Shown: positions 27,745 through 36,156, counted from the stretch's first letter. The stretch: DNA of 64,000 nt from Candidatus Obscuribacterales bacterium (GCA_020050835.1 JAGVKB010000097.1:1-64000), one strand, 5' to 3'. Numbers and translations are program-made. Notes: generated by a model not told the origin, from the sequence alone.

Positions 27745-28776
27745 GAACTAATTCCTGGATTATTTATTGTTTCATTTGTCCTGTTCGACATCTTTCAGAC
27801 TGTTGTTGTGCCTAGATGGAAACCGGCGCATTTGCGAATCATGCAATCGTTGCTCGATCACTTGTTGTGGCCCATCTGGAAGTTTGCCGCCGCCAGGAGG
27901 TCATCAATTAAAGAGAGCGAGGAGATCCTCGGCTCTTTCGCACCACTTTCTTTGATTCTGCTCTTTCTTGCCCGGCTCTTCCTGTTGGTAATCGGCTATG
28001 CATTGATGATGTACGGCTTCCGGCAAGAGATGCAGCCGACGCTGCACAATTTCAGCAACGCCGTCTATCTGGCCGGCTCTTCCCTATGCAATATGGGGTT
28101 GGGGGACTACTTGCCGATCTCCAATGTTGCCAGAGGAATCGTACTGATGACCGGCTTTTCTGGGCTGCTGGTATTCGCCCTGGTAATCTCCTTGCTCTTT
28201 GCCCTGCATAGCTTTGTTCATCAACGCGAAGTCTTGATCAACCTGCTAGTAGCGCGCACGGATGGATTGACGTCGGGGCTGTCCTTTCTGGCTAATCATG
28301 CCAGGCGCGGTTTAACTAATGAGCTAAACAAACACTTCGAGGACTGGGAAATCTGGGCCGCCGAGGTGCTCGAAAGCCATTCGACTTATCCGGTCCTGGG
28401 CTACTTTCGCTCTTCCATCCGGGGCATCTCCTGGGTTGGTGCAATCGGAGCAGTCCTGGATGCTGCAACGCTCTTCTTGTCGTGCATCGAGGGGCTTCCC
28501 ACCGGTGCCGCTCAACTGTTCTATAGCGTCGGCTGTCGCACCACCAGAGAGCTGGCCAGGATTTATGGATTAAGCCCGGCAGAGACCGATTGTGTCAGTC
28601 GGCAAGATTTTGACAGCGCATTATCCGAACTGGCCAGAGTCGGTTACAAAGTAAAGGAGAGCGATCCTTCTTGGAACGTCTTTCTCGAGCTTCGCTCCGG
28701 CTATGCCATGAACTTGAGAGCCTTGGCTCATTACTTTTCAATCCCGGCAACGGACTGGGTTTACGAACAGCGCTGA
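27739..28776 (+). CDS. Two-pore-helix ion channel-like membrane protein
   Basis: The 345-residue protein has an N-terminal helix (GLFIVSFVLFDIFQTVVVP), then two transmembrane helices near residues 70-92 and 132-156 flanking a pore loop SSLCNMGLGDYLP. This matches the Ion_trans_2 potassium-channel layout (TxGYGD filter), with MGLGD in place of GYGD. The C-terminal half is soluble and helical and ends in a conserved-looking ALSELARVGY...W. Selectivity cannot be predicted with an altered filter. It is divergent from the GH18-like gene, and the two annotated starts overlap by six bases. Confidence 0.75.
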   Translation: MHELIPGLFIVSFVLFDIFQTVVVPRWKPAHLRIMQSLLDHLLWPIWKFAAARRSSIKESEEILGSFAPLSLILLFLARLFLLVIGYALMMYGFRQEMQPTLHNFSNAVYLAGSSLCNMGLGDYLPISNVARGIVLMTGFSGLLVFALVISLLFALHSFVHQREVLINLLVARTDGLTSGLSFLANHARRGLTNELNKHFEDWEIWAAEVLESHSTYPVLGYFRSSIRGISWVGAIGAVLDAATLFLSCIEGLPTGAAQLFYSVGCRTTRELARIYGLSPAETDCVSRQDFDSALSELARVGYKVKESDPSWNVFLELRSGYAMNLRALAHYFSIPATDWVYEQR

Positions 28777-28800
28777 TGACATCCGGCCGGCTCCAGCGAT

Positions 28801-30114
28801 TTAAATCTGCTGCAGGCTGGTGCCAGCAAAGTAATGTGAAAGGATTTGACTGTAGAGTTGACCGGCTTGTGCCAGTCCTTGCGCACCGGTTTGCTGCAAT
28901 CCGACTCCATGGCCCCAACCCATACCGAACACGGTCAAACTGGACAATAGCCCGAGCGAGTCGGATTGATGCTCGAAAAACACGCGAGCGCTTTTCAGTC
29001 TTCCCAGTTTCGCTTCGGGATTCTTAAAGACACTTCTGATTACGAGCTCCTTTTCGACAACCCAGACCCCACTTGATGTGTGGATAGCCAGTGCGACAGC
29101 CGTACCGGAGACTCCGCGCCTGACGATTTTGAAATGCTCGATCTGCCCGAACTTTCTTGATGCTGGCGGTTTTATGAACGACGATTGCTCCTTATCCTCA
29201 AGCATTTGAGCGACGACATGGTGCATGTGAGATTCAAGCGCATCGGCGGAGATTGTGACTTTCCACTTAAAGTGCGGCGACCAGGCATCACAGGTATTCG
29301 GCTTGACTAAGTGCCAGAACTGCTTGAGCCCGGTTTGATCTGCCAAGTCGTAAGGAACACTACCTTCGGCGACGCCCTGCAAGTATGGAATCGGCTCGGA
29401 TGGAAACTGCCTGGTTTTGAGATCGGAAAAACAATTTTCATAATTCTCGGTGTGACCGCCCGCACACGAGCTGAACAATGCCAGGATTGGTTTGTCGTGA
29501 TAAGTAAGAACTTGATTGTGCGTAGCTTCAATCGCAGCGGTGTAGCGCGCATTGATCTGCTCAACGTTGCCAACAAAATTCTGGCAGCAGAGGTAAGAGT
29601 CGCACACGTCAAAATCCTGAGCGCTGTGATCTATCCGAGGCCGAAGACCATAAGTTCTGGCCGTAACCGCTTGAGCCTTGACAGCTTCCAGATGGTAGCT
29701 GGCTGGCATTTCGGAGCCAAGCACTCCGCGCAGGTAAGAATCAGGCTCCACGAGCAAGCAGGCAGTCAATCTGTTACCGGTGGCCGCTAGCTTCAATTCT
29801 CCGCTGTAAACTGGCGGTTTACGCCCGCCCGCTTGATCGCGCATTAAGCTGGTAATTGAGAAAGGCGATTCGGACTTTGCTGGCTTGACGATTACGGCGC
29901 TAAGCTGGTTTGCCTCGGCCGGGGCGTAACCGCCAATAATCAAGCGCCCAGCCAGAGCCTTGACTGAAAGTTCAATATCGGCCGGCAGCCCAGATTTAAA
30001 TACTGCCGTTCCATTTTCAGTTTCAACGCGCAGCGGTCCGAAACTCTTGAGTCGCAACATTGAATGATTCAAAGTCGTCAGATCGTTAGCGCTAAGCCCG
30101 ATTCGAATCTTCAT
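28801..30114 (-). CDS. SpoIID/LytB-domain protein
   Basis: SpoIID-type proteins are lytic transglycosylases acting on stem-peptide-free glycan; outside spore formers they occur as LytB-like proteins. The domain starts around residue 120: YLRGVLGSEMPASYHLEAVK holds the catalytic Glu region, followed by AQAVTARTYGL, FSSCAGGHTENYE and, at the end, GWGHGVGLQQTGAQGLAQAG. These are the family hallmarks in order. The protein has 437 residues. No signal peptide is visible from ATG 30114, so either the true start is different or export is unusual. It lies beside tRNA-Ser. Confidence 0.9.
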   Translation of the reverse strand: MKIRIGLSANDLTTLNHSMLRLKSFGPLRVETENGTAVFKSGLPADIELSVKALAGRLIIGGYAPAEANQLSAVIVKPAKSESPFSITSLMRDQAGGRKPPVYSGELKLAATGNRLTACLLVEPDSYLRGVLGSEMPASYHLEAVKAQAVTARTYGLRPRIDHSAQDFDVCDSYLCCQNFVGNVEQINARYTAAIEATHNQVLTYHDKPILALFSSCAGGHTENYENCFSDLKTRQFPSEPIPYLQGVAEGSVPYDLADQTGLKQFWHLVKPNTCDAWSPHFKWKVTISADALESHMHHVVAQMLEDKEQSSFIKPPASRKFGQIEHFKIVRRGVSGTAVALAIHTSSGVWVVEKELVIRSVFKNPEAKLGRLKSARVFFEHQSDSLGLLSSLTVFGMGWGHGVGLQQTGAQGLAQAGQLYSQILSHYFAGTSLQQI

Positions 30115-30253
30115 TTTCGTGACAGCACGGCCGGTTCGTGATCTCTGGCAAAGTCTGACTTCTTAGAAATTCCGCTGCTTTCCCAGCCGGTTGCAACGAA
30201 AGATCAAAGAGGCGAGAGACTCGCCCAGTTGTCATCAGTCCGCTCAGGTAAAG

Positions 30254-30339
30254 TGGCGGAGCAGGAGGGACTCGAACCCCCAACCCGTTTCCAGGCAGCC
30301 GCTTTCAAGGCGGTTTCTTCATCCAGCCAGGTCTGCTCC
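30254..30339 (-). tRNA. tRNA-Ser(UGA)
   Basis: On the minus strand the 7-bp acceptor stem GGAGCAG/CTGCTCC, anticodon loop CTTGAAA (anticodon TGA), long variable arm CCTG-GAAA-CGGG and T-loop TTCGAGT are all visible; CCA is encoded (30254-30256). The class II shape and anticodon fit serine codons UCA/UCG. The D-arm is odd: position 8 reads A rather than U and no consensus A14 is evident. It may therefore be a divergent or damaged copy. Confidence 0.85.
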
Positions 30340-30399
30340 ACTGGTTGATATCATTCAATTTTACCCCAAGGTCAATGCCAATTATAAAATCGATTTATT

Positions 30400-31266
30400 A
30401 TGAAAAAAACACGGCTGGATCTCTTATTACTTGAGCGCGGTCTGTTCGACAATCGTGAAGTCGCGCAGGCTGCCATTATGGATGGTGGCATATCGATCGA
30501 TGGCAAGAAAGTAACCAAGCCAGGAATGCCGGTTTCACTCGATGCCAACGTTACACTTGCCAGCAGCTGGGGCAAACCAAGATTCGTCAGCCGCGGCGGT
30601 CTGAAGTTAGAGAAGGCTCTTCTGGAATTCAAGCTCAATCCCAACGAGCGCATCTGCCTGGACATCGGAGCGTCGACCGGCGGCTTCACTGACTGTCTGT
30701 TGCAACAGGGAGCCCGCTGCGTCTATGCCGTCGATGTTGGCTACGGACAGTTAGACTGGTCTTTGAGAAACAATCCCAAAGTAGTCGTAAGAGAACGGGT
30801 CAATGCCAGACACCTTACTGCCGAGACGCTCTATGAGTTCGGCTCTCCGAGAGCGACTCTGGCAGTGATGGATGTCTCCTTCATCTCTTTGTTGAAAGTC
30901 GTCCCGGCTGTTGTCGGCTTACTTTCTGCCGACTCTTTTGAGATAGTAGCCTTAATCAAACCGCAATTCGAAGCCGGTCGAGAAGCAGTTGGAAAAGGTG
31001 GAGTAGTGCGCTCACCTGAGATTCATGTCCAGGTAATCACTCGCTTGTTGCAGAAGGCGGGCGAATTAGACCTAAGGGCCAGCGGGCTGACATTTTCACC
31101 GCTCAAGGGTCCGGCCGGCAACATTGAATATCTGGTGTACTGGAAAGCAGCGACAGGAAAGGATTTCACAAATGGACAAGCAGCCACCGGAACAATTTCA
31201 GTGGAAGAAACTGTTGCGACCGCGTTTCAAGCGCTCAATTCATCCAGCTCGCCAGAGGCGGACTAA
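30400..31266 (+). CDS. tlyA: TlyA-family rRNA 2'-O-methyltransferase
   Basis: TlyA proteins methylate ribose positions in 16S and, in some species, 23S rRNA. An S4-like RNA-binding domain covers residues 1-60 (TRLDLLLLERGLFDNREVAQ). Next come SRGGLKLEKAL and the SAM-binding LDIGASTGGFTDCLLQQGA, then VDVGYGQLDWSLR, MDVSFISLLKV and ALIKPQFEAGRE. These are the characteristic FtsJ-like motifs of the family. Length is normal for TlyA plus a short extra tail. Its stop overlaps the convergent gene 31263-31703 by four bases. Confidence 0.95.
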   Translation: MKKTRLDLLLLERGLFDNREVAQAAIMDGGISIDGKKVTKPGMPVSLDANVTLASSWGKPRFVSRGGLKLEKALLEFKLNPNERICLDIGASTGGFTDCLLQQGARCVYAVDVGYGQLDWSLRNNPKVVVRERVNARHLTAETLYEFGSPRATLAVMDVSFISLLKVVPAVVGLLSADSFEIVALIKPQFEAGREAVGKGGVVRSPEIHVQVITRLLQKAGELDLRASGLTFSPLKGPAGNIEYLVYWKAATGKDFTNGQAATGTISVEETVATAFQALNSSSSPEAD

Positions 31267-31703
31267 CGCTGACCGGACTTTTGATCGTAAAGCACCAATG
31301 ACTGATCGGTGACACCAAGCTTCAAGACGGTATTTGTGATCGCTTCTCTCGCCTGATTCATCATCGAACTGTCGGGTGGAACGAAATCTCTGCCGGCTCC
31401 AGCCGCATCGAACCATTTCTTGGGGTCCATCCAGGTGCGCTCTGGCACTTTAGAGACTTCACTGTTCGACTGATTGGTAGAGTCGTTATTGTCGAACTTA
31501 ATACTTACATCCGGCACGCCAGCTACGGCCCCGCTGTCCGAATTGCTCAGCTGTCCCATCGCCCGCATTGCGGCTCGGACGTCCTGGGGTTTGAAATTGT
31601 CTACCGTATTGCGCAATGAACTGGGCTCGGCAGGTTTGTTCTCAACTTCCGGAGTGGGCTCCGGAGCAGCTGCCTTTCTTTGGATCTCTTCACCCTCAAC
31701 CAT
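31263..31703 (-). CDS. Hypothetical protein, disordered N-terminus
   Basis: ATG 31703 is supported by GGAGG nine bases upstream. The product of 146 residues has a Pro/Glu/Ala-rich first third, then FKPQDVRAAMRAMGQLSNSD, a Asn/Ser-rich linker and a C-terminal helical segment (MMNQAREAITNTVLKLGV). No signal peptide, membrane helix or known motif is seen. It converges on tlyA with a four-base overlap. Function is unknown. Confidence 0.6.
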   Translation of the reverse strand: MVEGEEIQRKAAAPEPTPEVENKPAEPSSLRNTVDNFKPQDVRAAMRAMGQLSNSDSGAVAGVPDVSIKFDNNDSTNQSNSEVSKVPERTWMDPKKWFDAAGAGRDFVPPDSSMMNQAREAITNTVLKLGVTDQSLVLYDQKSGQR

Positions 31704-31855
31704 CAGTCCTAGCCTCCGGAACCGAACCTCTTGAAATCTAGATTCATTATGCCCCTAATTAACGCAAGATCAACGAAATTGTCGCTCACAATTGACCGGG
31801 GGTCTATCTCACAGCGGGTTAAACTTTCTCCGCTTACGGGCTGTTGCGCTCCCTT

Positions 31856-32449
31856 TCAAGACTGCTGCCGTGCAGCCTCTCGCAACTCTTGCAACGAAAG
31901 AACAAGCGCGTCTTTGAGAATCGCCTGCCGGATCTCGCCGGTTTGCAGAACCACCGGCATCACGGCAGGGCTGAACGTCATCGAAGCTATGCCAAACCCC
32001 AACTCTCCGCAAAGTCGGCAACAGGCCTCCATACAGAGGGCAACCATGTCGGTGCATCGCCCGTAGGCGTGCATCACTTCCCAGGCCGTCGGCTTGGCAA
32101 TCATGTAGTCGGCCGCACCGAAGGCTACGCGGAAGAAGTTTCGAAGCCAGTCAGGAAGCCACTCCCCACCTTGATCAACCGCCTCTTGATGGATCCAGAT
32201 ACAGATAGTCTCCTTGACAGCGGCCGCGAACTCTTCCTCCTTGAATTGTTTGAGGGCCAGGTTACCTAACTCTGGTGGCTGCAGACGATCGGCAGTGCCG
32301 CGCAGACTGGTGAGCGCCTGTGATAACTGCTCGGAAGCTGTAATCGCCAACCGGCAGGTGTAGTAATCCAACCGAAAGTTGAGCTCTTCTTCGGAGCCCG
32401 GCTCATGCTCGGGACCAGGATGGAATAAATCGCTGAAAACACCTTCCAA
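31856..32449 (-). CDS. Uncharacterised 200-residue family, copy 3 of a tandem trio
   Basis: The TTG start at 32449 has GGGAG seven bases upstream; the product is 197 residues. It aligns along its length with the next two genes: G.EH.P...EE...RL.(F/Y)Y, then (A/E)F.EEEFAAAVKETICIWIH.EAVDQGG, a FFRVAFGAADY segment and a C-terminal QAILKDAL.L. It is the most divergent copy, with extra Cys (CRLCGELG). It is mostly alpha-helical by composition and has no signal peptide. No known family is recognised. It lies at the distal end of a minus-strand run that begins with the peptide-modification genes at 33991-36156. Confidence 0.75.
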   Translation of the reverse strand: MEGVFSDLFHPGPEHEPGSEEELNFRLDYYTCRLAITASEQLSQALTSLRGTADRLQPPELGNLALKQFKEEEFAAAVKETICIWIHQEAVDQGGEWLPDWLRNFFRVAFGAADYMIAKPTAWEVMHAYGRCTDMVALCMEACCRLCGELGFGIASMTFSPAVMPVVLQTGEIRQAILKDALVLSLQELREAARQQS

Positions 32450-32573
32450 GCACTTTCTCCCAATTCGAAAATGGCCGGCGAGCCGGAGCCCAGAACACGG
32501 CTAAGCACGACTGCAATTATAGCCGTGCCGATGCCAGGCAATCTTTACTAGTAAAAGTTCGGCCGCCCGGGGA

Positions 32574-33176
32574 TCACGGCAGCGGTCTTGTTCGCATGGT
32601 CTCAAGTGGCAATGTCAGCGCCTCCTGAAGGATCTGCTGTCGTTGCGGAGAGGTCTTGAGAAATACCCTTTCGACGGCAGCCGAAAAACCCGGTGAGAAA
32701 TCGCCGAACCCGAGCGCTCTGCAGGTGCGAGCAGCGGCAGCGCGACTGAGCGAAACAACGTCTCCAAAATCTTCGTAAGAATGCATCACTGTCAACGCTT
32801 CAGGCTCTGGTATCAAATGATCGCTGGCACTAAAAGCCAGTCTCAGAAATGTCAAAAGCCATTGGTCGGTCTTGTCTCCACCTTGATCCATCGCTTCCAG
32901 ATGCAACCATATGCACAAGACTTCCTTCACCGCAGACGCATACTCCTCGTCACTATAAGCCTTGAGCGCTAAATTACGCACAATGTCATTGGGGAGATTC
33001 GGCGCCGCCTGCCTGAGCGCCATCAAGCACTCATAAAGCGCGTCGGAGACAGCCACACTCATCCAGCAGGCATAAAAGTTCAGCCGTTCGTTCCATTCTT
33101 CATTTGTTGCCGGTCGATGTTCTGGTCGCGCCTGAAAGAGACCGGGCGGCAGCTCCTCGCCTCTGGTCTCGTGCAT
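32574..33176 (-). CDS. Uncharacterised 200-residue family, copy 2 of a tandem trio
   Basis: A longer open frame extends to 33536, but ATG 33176 has GGAGGAG six bases upstream and aligns with the starts of the paralogues, giving 200 residues. Shared motifs: PPGLFQARPEHRPATNEEW, DEEYASAVKEVLCIWLHLEA, then MDQGG and FLRLAFSASDHLIPEP. The invariant core (C-I/L-W-I/L-H-x-E-A-x-DQGG) has His, Glu and Asp that could form a metal or catalytic site; this is speculation. The gap to copy 1 is 71 bases. Confidence 0.8.
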   Translation of the reverse strand: MHETRGEELPPGLFQARPEHRPATNEEWNERLNFYACWMSVAVSDALYECLMALRQAAPNLPNDIVRNLALKAYSDEEYASAVKEVLCIWLHLEAMDQGGDKTDQWLLTFLRLAFSASDHLIPEPEALTVMHSYEDFGDVVSLSRAAAARTCRALGFGDFSPGFSAAVERVFLKTSPQRQQILQEALTLPLETMRTRPLP

Positions 33177-33247
33177 GCCGACTCCTCCTTCTGCCTCTTT
33201 GGGCTTCTTACGTAGATAGTACCTTACGCAATTCAGTCCTAACTGAT

Positions 33248-33850
33248 TCAACTCAACGGATAGGAGATAATTTGCTCGAGCGGCATCACTAGTGATTCCT
33301 GCAGAATGGCCTGTCTGGTCTGGCTGGTTTGAACGAGCAACGGTGCCAATTGCGGAGCAAAATTCAAGGCAGCATCGCCAAATCCTAGTGCTCGACACGC
33401 TTTGAAAGCGGCCTCTTTCACCAGCGCCTCTTCGTTCGTACAGCTGCCATAAGCGTTTAGCACTGTCATCGCTCGTGGGTGCGGGATCAAGATATCGGTG
33501 GCGCCGAATGCGAGTCGCAAGAATGCCAGCAACCAATCAGGCATGGAGTCGCCACCTTGATCCATCGCCTCCATATGCAACCAGATGCATAACAGCTCCT
33601 TGACCGCATTGGTATATTCTTCGTCATTGAAAGCTTTGAGCGCGGTTTGTTGCATAGTGGGATCCTGGTATTGATACGCGGTTCGTCGCAGATCAAGCAG
33701 AGTCTCCATCAGCAGATCCGAAACCGAGACGCCCAGCCGGGAAACATAGAAGTGAAGCCGCTTGTATTTCTCCTGCTTAGTTTTCGGGCAATGTTCGGGC
33801 CGCACACGAAAGAGACCGCCTGGAATTTGATCAGTCTTGACTTTGGACAT
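33248..33850 (-). CDS. Uncharacterised 200-residue family, copy 1 of a tandem trio
   Basis: ATG 33850 has AGGGG six to seven bases upstream and gives 200 residues; the open frame reaches 33934. Motifs: PGGLFRVRPEHCPKTKQEKY, FNDEEYTNAVKELLCIWLHM, EAMDQGG and FLRLAFGATDILIPHP. It is the closest copy to the DUF2063/DUF692 pair, 140 bases downstream of the former. Each copy keeps its own ribosome site, so all three are probably expressed. The function is unknown. Confidence 0.8.
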   Translation of the reverse strand: MSKVKTDQIPGGLFRVRPEHCPKTKQEKYKRLHFYVSRLGVSVSDLLMETLLDLRRTAYQYQDPTMQQTALKAFNDEEYTNAVKELLCIWLHMEAMDQGGDSMPDWLLAFLRLAFGATDILIPHPRAMTVLNAYGSCTNEEALVKEAAFKACRALGFGDAALNFAPQLAPLLVQTSQTRQAILQESLVMPLEQIISYPLS

Positions 33851-33990
33851 AGCAGGCCCCTGACTAAAGAGAGCCGGAACGAACGTGCACCGGCGATGAT
33901 TACATTGTATCTGACCGATAGAAAGCCACAACATGTCCGGCCGCCTGCCTGCTGGTTCTCAATCTGAGGGCAGCAGCGACAATCAGACTA

Positions 33991-34848
33991 TCAAAGCGGA
34001 GCCGAGCCGACCAGAAGCTTGACCTCTTGCAATTTTTCGATCATCTCCAGACACTGGAGGACGCATTGCTGCGGATCCATCCCACCGGAAGTCGATACGG
34101 CCAGAGCGATTAGATCTTTATACGCAGTCGGTTTTTCCTGAGCTGCTTCAATTACTCTGGCCGCCATCTGACCAAGTTCGAAAAATCGGCAATCATGCGT
34201 CTCTGGTTCGCGGTAGACCGCCACTTGAGTAATTTTTGGCTCGACATCTTTAGGCAGACAACAATCGTCTTCGAGATGTTCGACTATCTCTGTAATTGGA
34301 TACTTGTATCGGCGAACAGCAAGCACCGGATTGACCACCGGTCTTTGTTGCTCGAACTGCGCTGCATCGGTAAGCGGTTGATAAGGGAAGGTCTTTACCT
34401 GGCCAGGATGCTCGAGCAGCTCCAGCTCCAACCATTCGTAATCAGCTAATTCGGCGATGAACGGATACTTTCGCAAATAGCGATCGCCGAATTTGAGTAA
34501 GTATTCCGGAAACTTCTCCGCAGCCCGATTCAAGTTGTAGTGAGTCGGTGGAAACCTCTCCAGATAATTGTTCACTTCATCAGACCATCTGTCTCCGATT
34601 AGCTTTGCACAGCCTGGGAAGACGTTTTCCATCAAGTCTTGCTGGCCGAGATTGAGCAATTCCGCGTAAAGCCGCACGCCATCTTTGTCTATCTCAGCCA
34701 AGAGAGAAGCCGGCAGCTGCTCTCCCGGCTTGGAGCGATCGCGCCTTTTGCCGGTGCTTTCACTGAAGATCAGCTGCTCGCGGGCCTGCCGATTCATCCA
34801 GACCGTCGCCAGAGTTATCTCAATATCACGCAGACAATGAGCGGGCAT
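33991..34848 (-). CDS. DUF2063 (BufC/HvfC-type) partner of a DUF692 enzyme
   Basis: The first half matches the DUF2063 pattern that accompanies MNIO enzymes: LYAELLNLGQQDLMENVFPG, then NNYLERFPPTHYNLNRAAEK, FPEYLL and YPFIAELADYEWLELELLEH. In characterised systems such partners bring the precursor peptide to the iron enzyme. The C-terminal half (residues 150-285) has a PVLAVRRYKYPITEIVEHL strand and a helix-rich end. ATG 34848 has GGGGAGG six bases upstream and overlaps the end of the DUF692 gene by 23 bases, showing translational coupling. Confidence 0.85.
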   Translation of the reverse strand: MPAHCLRDIEITLATVWMNRQAREQLIFSESTGKRRDRSKPGEQLPASLLAEIDKDGVRLYAELLNLGQQDLMENVFPGCAKLIGDRWSDEVNNYLERFPPTHYNLNRAAEKFPEYLLKFGDRYLRKYPFIAELADYEWLELELLEHPGQVKTFPYQPLTDAAQFEQQRPVVNPVLAVRRYKYPITEIVEHLEDDCCLPKDVEPKITQVAVYREPETHDCRFFELGQMAARVIEAAQEKPTAYKDLIALAVSTSGGMDPQQCVLQCLEMIEKLQEVKLLVGSAPL

Positions 34849-35731
34849 AAGCAGCCTCCCCTCCCAACTTGCCTTTTGTCAGCGCCGGCTGAGTGCGTCC
34901 GGCAATCGTTCGCAGTTGCTCCAATTCAAGAAGAAGCTCGTCAAACTCTGGAAAGTTCTGATCGCGCTCGAGCATCACACCCTTCACTTCGGTGCGCTCC
35001 AACACGTACGCTAACAGCTCGAAAACCGGCTCAATCACCGGCGCGCCGTGCGTATCGATAATAAATTCTCGAATCTGTTTGTGCCCAGCGACGTGAATCT
35101 GCACGGTTCTATCAAGCGGAATCTCATCAATGAACTTGTACGGGTCGTATTTGTGATTGATAGCGTTTACATAGACGTTGTTTACATCGAGCAGAAATCC
35201 GCAATCTGCCGCCTCGGCAACCTCTGACAGGAATTGCGCCTCGCTCAGTTCACAACCGGGGGCATGCATATAGAAGGAGATATTCTCGAGCAAGAACGGC
35301 CGAGCAACATAATCTTGCACGCGCTTAATTCTTTCGGCCACATGGCTAACCGCCTCTTTGCTGAAAGGCATCGGCAAAAGATCGTGCATATAGACGCCGC
35401 CTGCACTGCTGAAACAGAGATGATCGCTCCACCAGGGAGCATTGGCTGCATCGAGCAGAGCTTTCAGCTCTTTAAGGTAATCTAAATTGAGATCATCAGT
35501 GCTACCGATCGAAAGATTCAATCCATGAGAGATGAGGGGAAAGCGCTCGCAAGCCTGGTCGAGCAAGTCACGAGCCCTTCCCCCTATTCCCATGTAGTTT
35601 TCAGGAGCAATTTCAACAAAATCAATGCGGTCCGAATGATTGAAGGTGTCGTCGGACAGATCTCTTCTCAGACCCAACCCGATGCCTAGTACGGGCAGCT
35701 CTTTCTTGATGTTCAAGAACTGTTTCGACAT
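34826..35731 (-). CDS. DUF692 multinuclear non-haem iron enzyme (MNIO, BufB/HvfB-like)
   Basis: MNIO enzymes use two or three iron ions and O2 to rework cysteine in ribosomal peptides (methanobactin MbnB, TglH, bufferin BufB). The TIM-barrel metal-site motifs are all visible: GLGLRRDL, DFVEIAPENYMG, LISHGLNLSIGS, WWSDHLCFS, LLENISFY, LLDVNNVYVNAINH, VQIHVAGH, DTHGAPV and VMLERDQNFPEF. Length (301) is normal. It lies between the Cys-repeat precursor (47 bases upstream) and its DUF2063 partner (23-base overlap). This is the bufferin/HvfABC gene order. Confidence 0.95.
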   Translation of the reverse strand: MSKQFLNIKKELPVLGIGLGLRRDLSDDTFNHSDRIDFVEIAPENYMGIGGRARDLLDQACERFPLISHGLNLSIGSTDDLNLDYLKELKALLDAANAPWWSDHLCFSSAGGVYMHDLLPMPFSKEAVSHVAERIKRVQDYVARPFLLENISFYMHAPGCELSEAQFLSEVAEAADCGFLLDVNNVYVNAINHKYDPYKFIDEIPLDRTVQIHVAGHKQIREFIIDTHGAPVIEPVFELLAYVLERTEVKGVMLERDQNFPEFDELLLELEQLRTIAGRTQPALTKGKLGGEAAYARSLSA

Positions 35732-35778
35732 ATAGATCTTCTACTCGAGCAACACTGACCGGTTGAAACTATTGGTCC

Positions 35779-36156
35779 TTACTTGCTTTCTTCTTTGCTC
35801 TTGCAGGAGCCTTCTTTGCCTTTGCAGGAGCCTTCTTTACCTTTGCAGGAGCCTTCTTTACCCTTGCAGGAGCCTTCTTTGCCCTTGCAAGACTTTTCTT
35901 TGCCCTTGCAGGATTTTTCTTTGGACTTTTTCTCTTTCTTCTCTTTCTTCTCTTTCTTTTCTACCTTCTTCTCGTCTTTCTTCTCTTCTTTCTTCTCTTC
36001 GGTCTTTGTCTCGTCAGCCAACTTGATTTGCGAAGGAGAGTTCTTCTCGGAGACGCCGAACTGTCCTGGATCTGCAGCCTTGGCTGCGCCAGTCATGCCA
36101 AGTCCGAAAGCCGCCACGAGAGCAGCAGCGAGTTGAATCTTGGAAATTGATTGCAT
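35779..36156 (-). CDS. Secreted Cys-heptad precursor peptide for the MNIO system
   Basis: ATG 36156 has AGGAG seven bases upstream. The 125-residue product has a signal peptide (ISKIQLAAALVAAFGLGM, cleavage after AKA), a short acidic/neutral linker, a Lys/Glu block and then six copies of a SCKGKEG heptad, ending CKSKEESK. The only Cys residues are the six in the heptads. Known HvfA-type substrates carry repeated EGKCG motifs and bufferins carry Cys in a secreted peptide; the EGSCKGK unit here is related but distinct. It is the first gene upstream of the DUF692 enzyme, so I infer it is the modified substrate, probably a periplasmic copper or metal-binding peptide. Confidence 0.85.
   Translation of the reverse strand: MQSISKIQLAAALVAAFGLGMTGAAKAADPGQFGVSEKNSPSQIKLADETKTEEKKEEKKDEKKVEKKEKKEKKEKKSKEKSCKGKEKSCKGKEGSCKGKEGSCKGKEGSCKGKEGSCKSKEESK
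35801..35926. repeat. Six 21-bp tandem repeats encoding the Cys heptads
   Basis: Units begin at 35801, 35822, 35843, 35864, 35885 and 35906, each starting TTGCA. The period is exactly 21 bases, so copy number can change without breaking the frame. The repeats are coding (minus strand), not a CRISPR array. Confidence 0.9.

Noticed and set aside
35801-35926. Possible CRISPR array
   Set aside because: The repeats are contiguous without spacers and encode protein in frame; no cas genes are present.
35763-36136. Plus-strand Leu/Ser/Pro-rich frames opposite the Cys-heptad precursor
   Set aside because: They are complements of the 21-bp repeats; the minus strand has the signal peptide, ribosome site and operon context.
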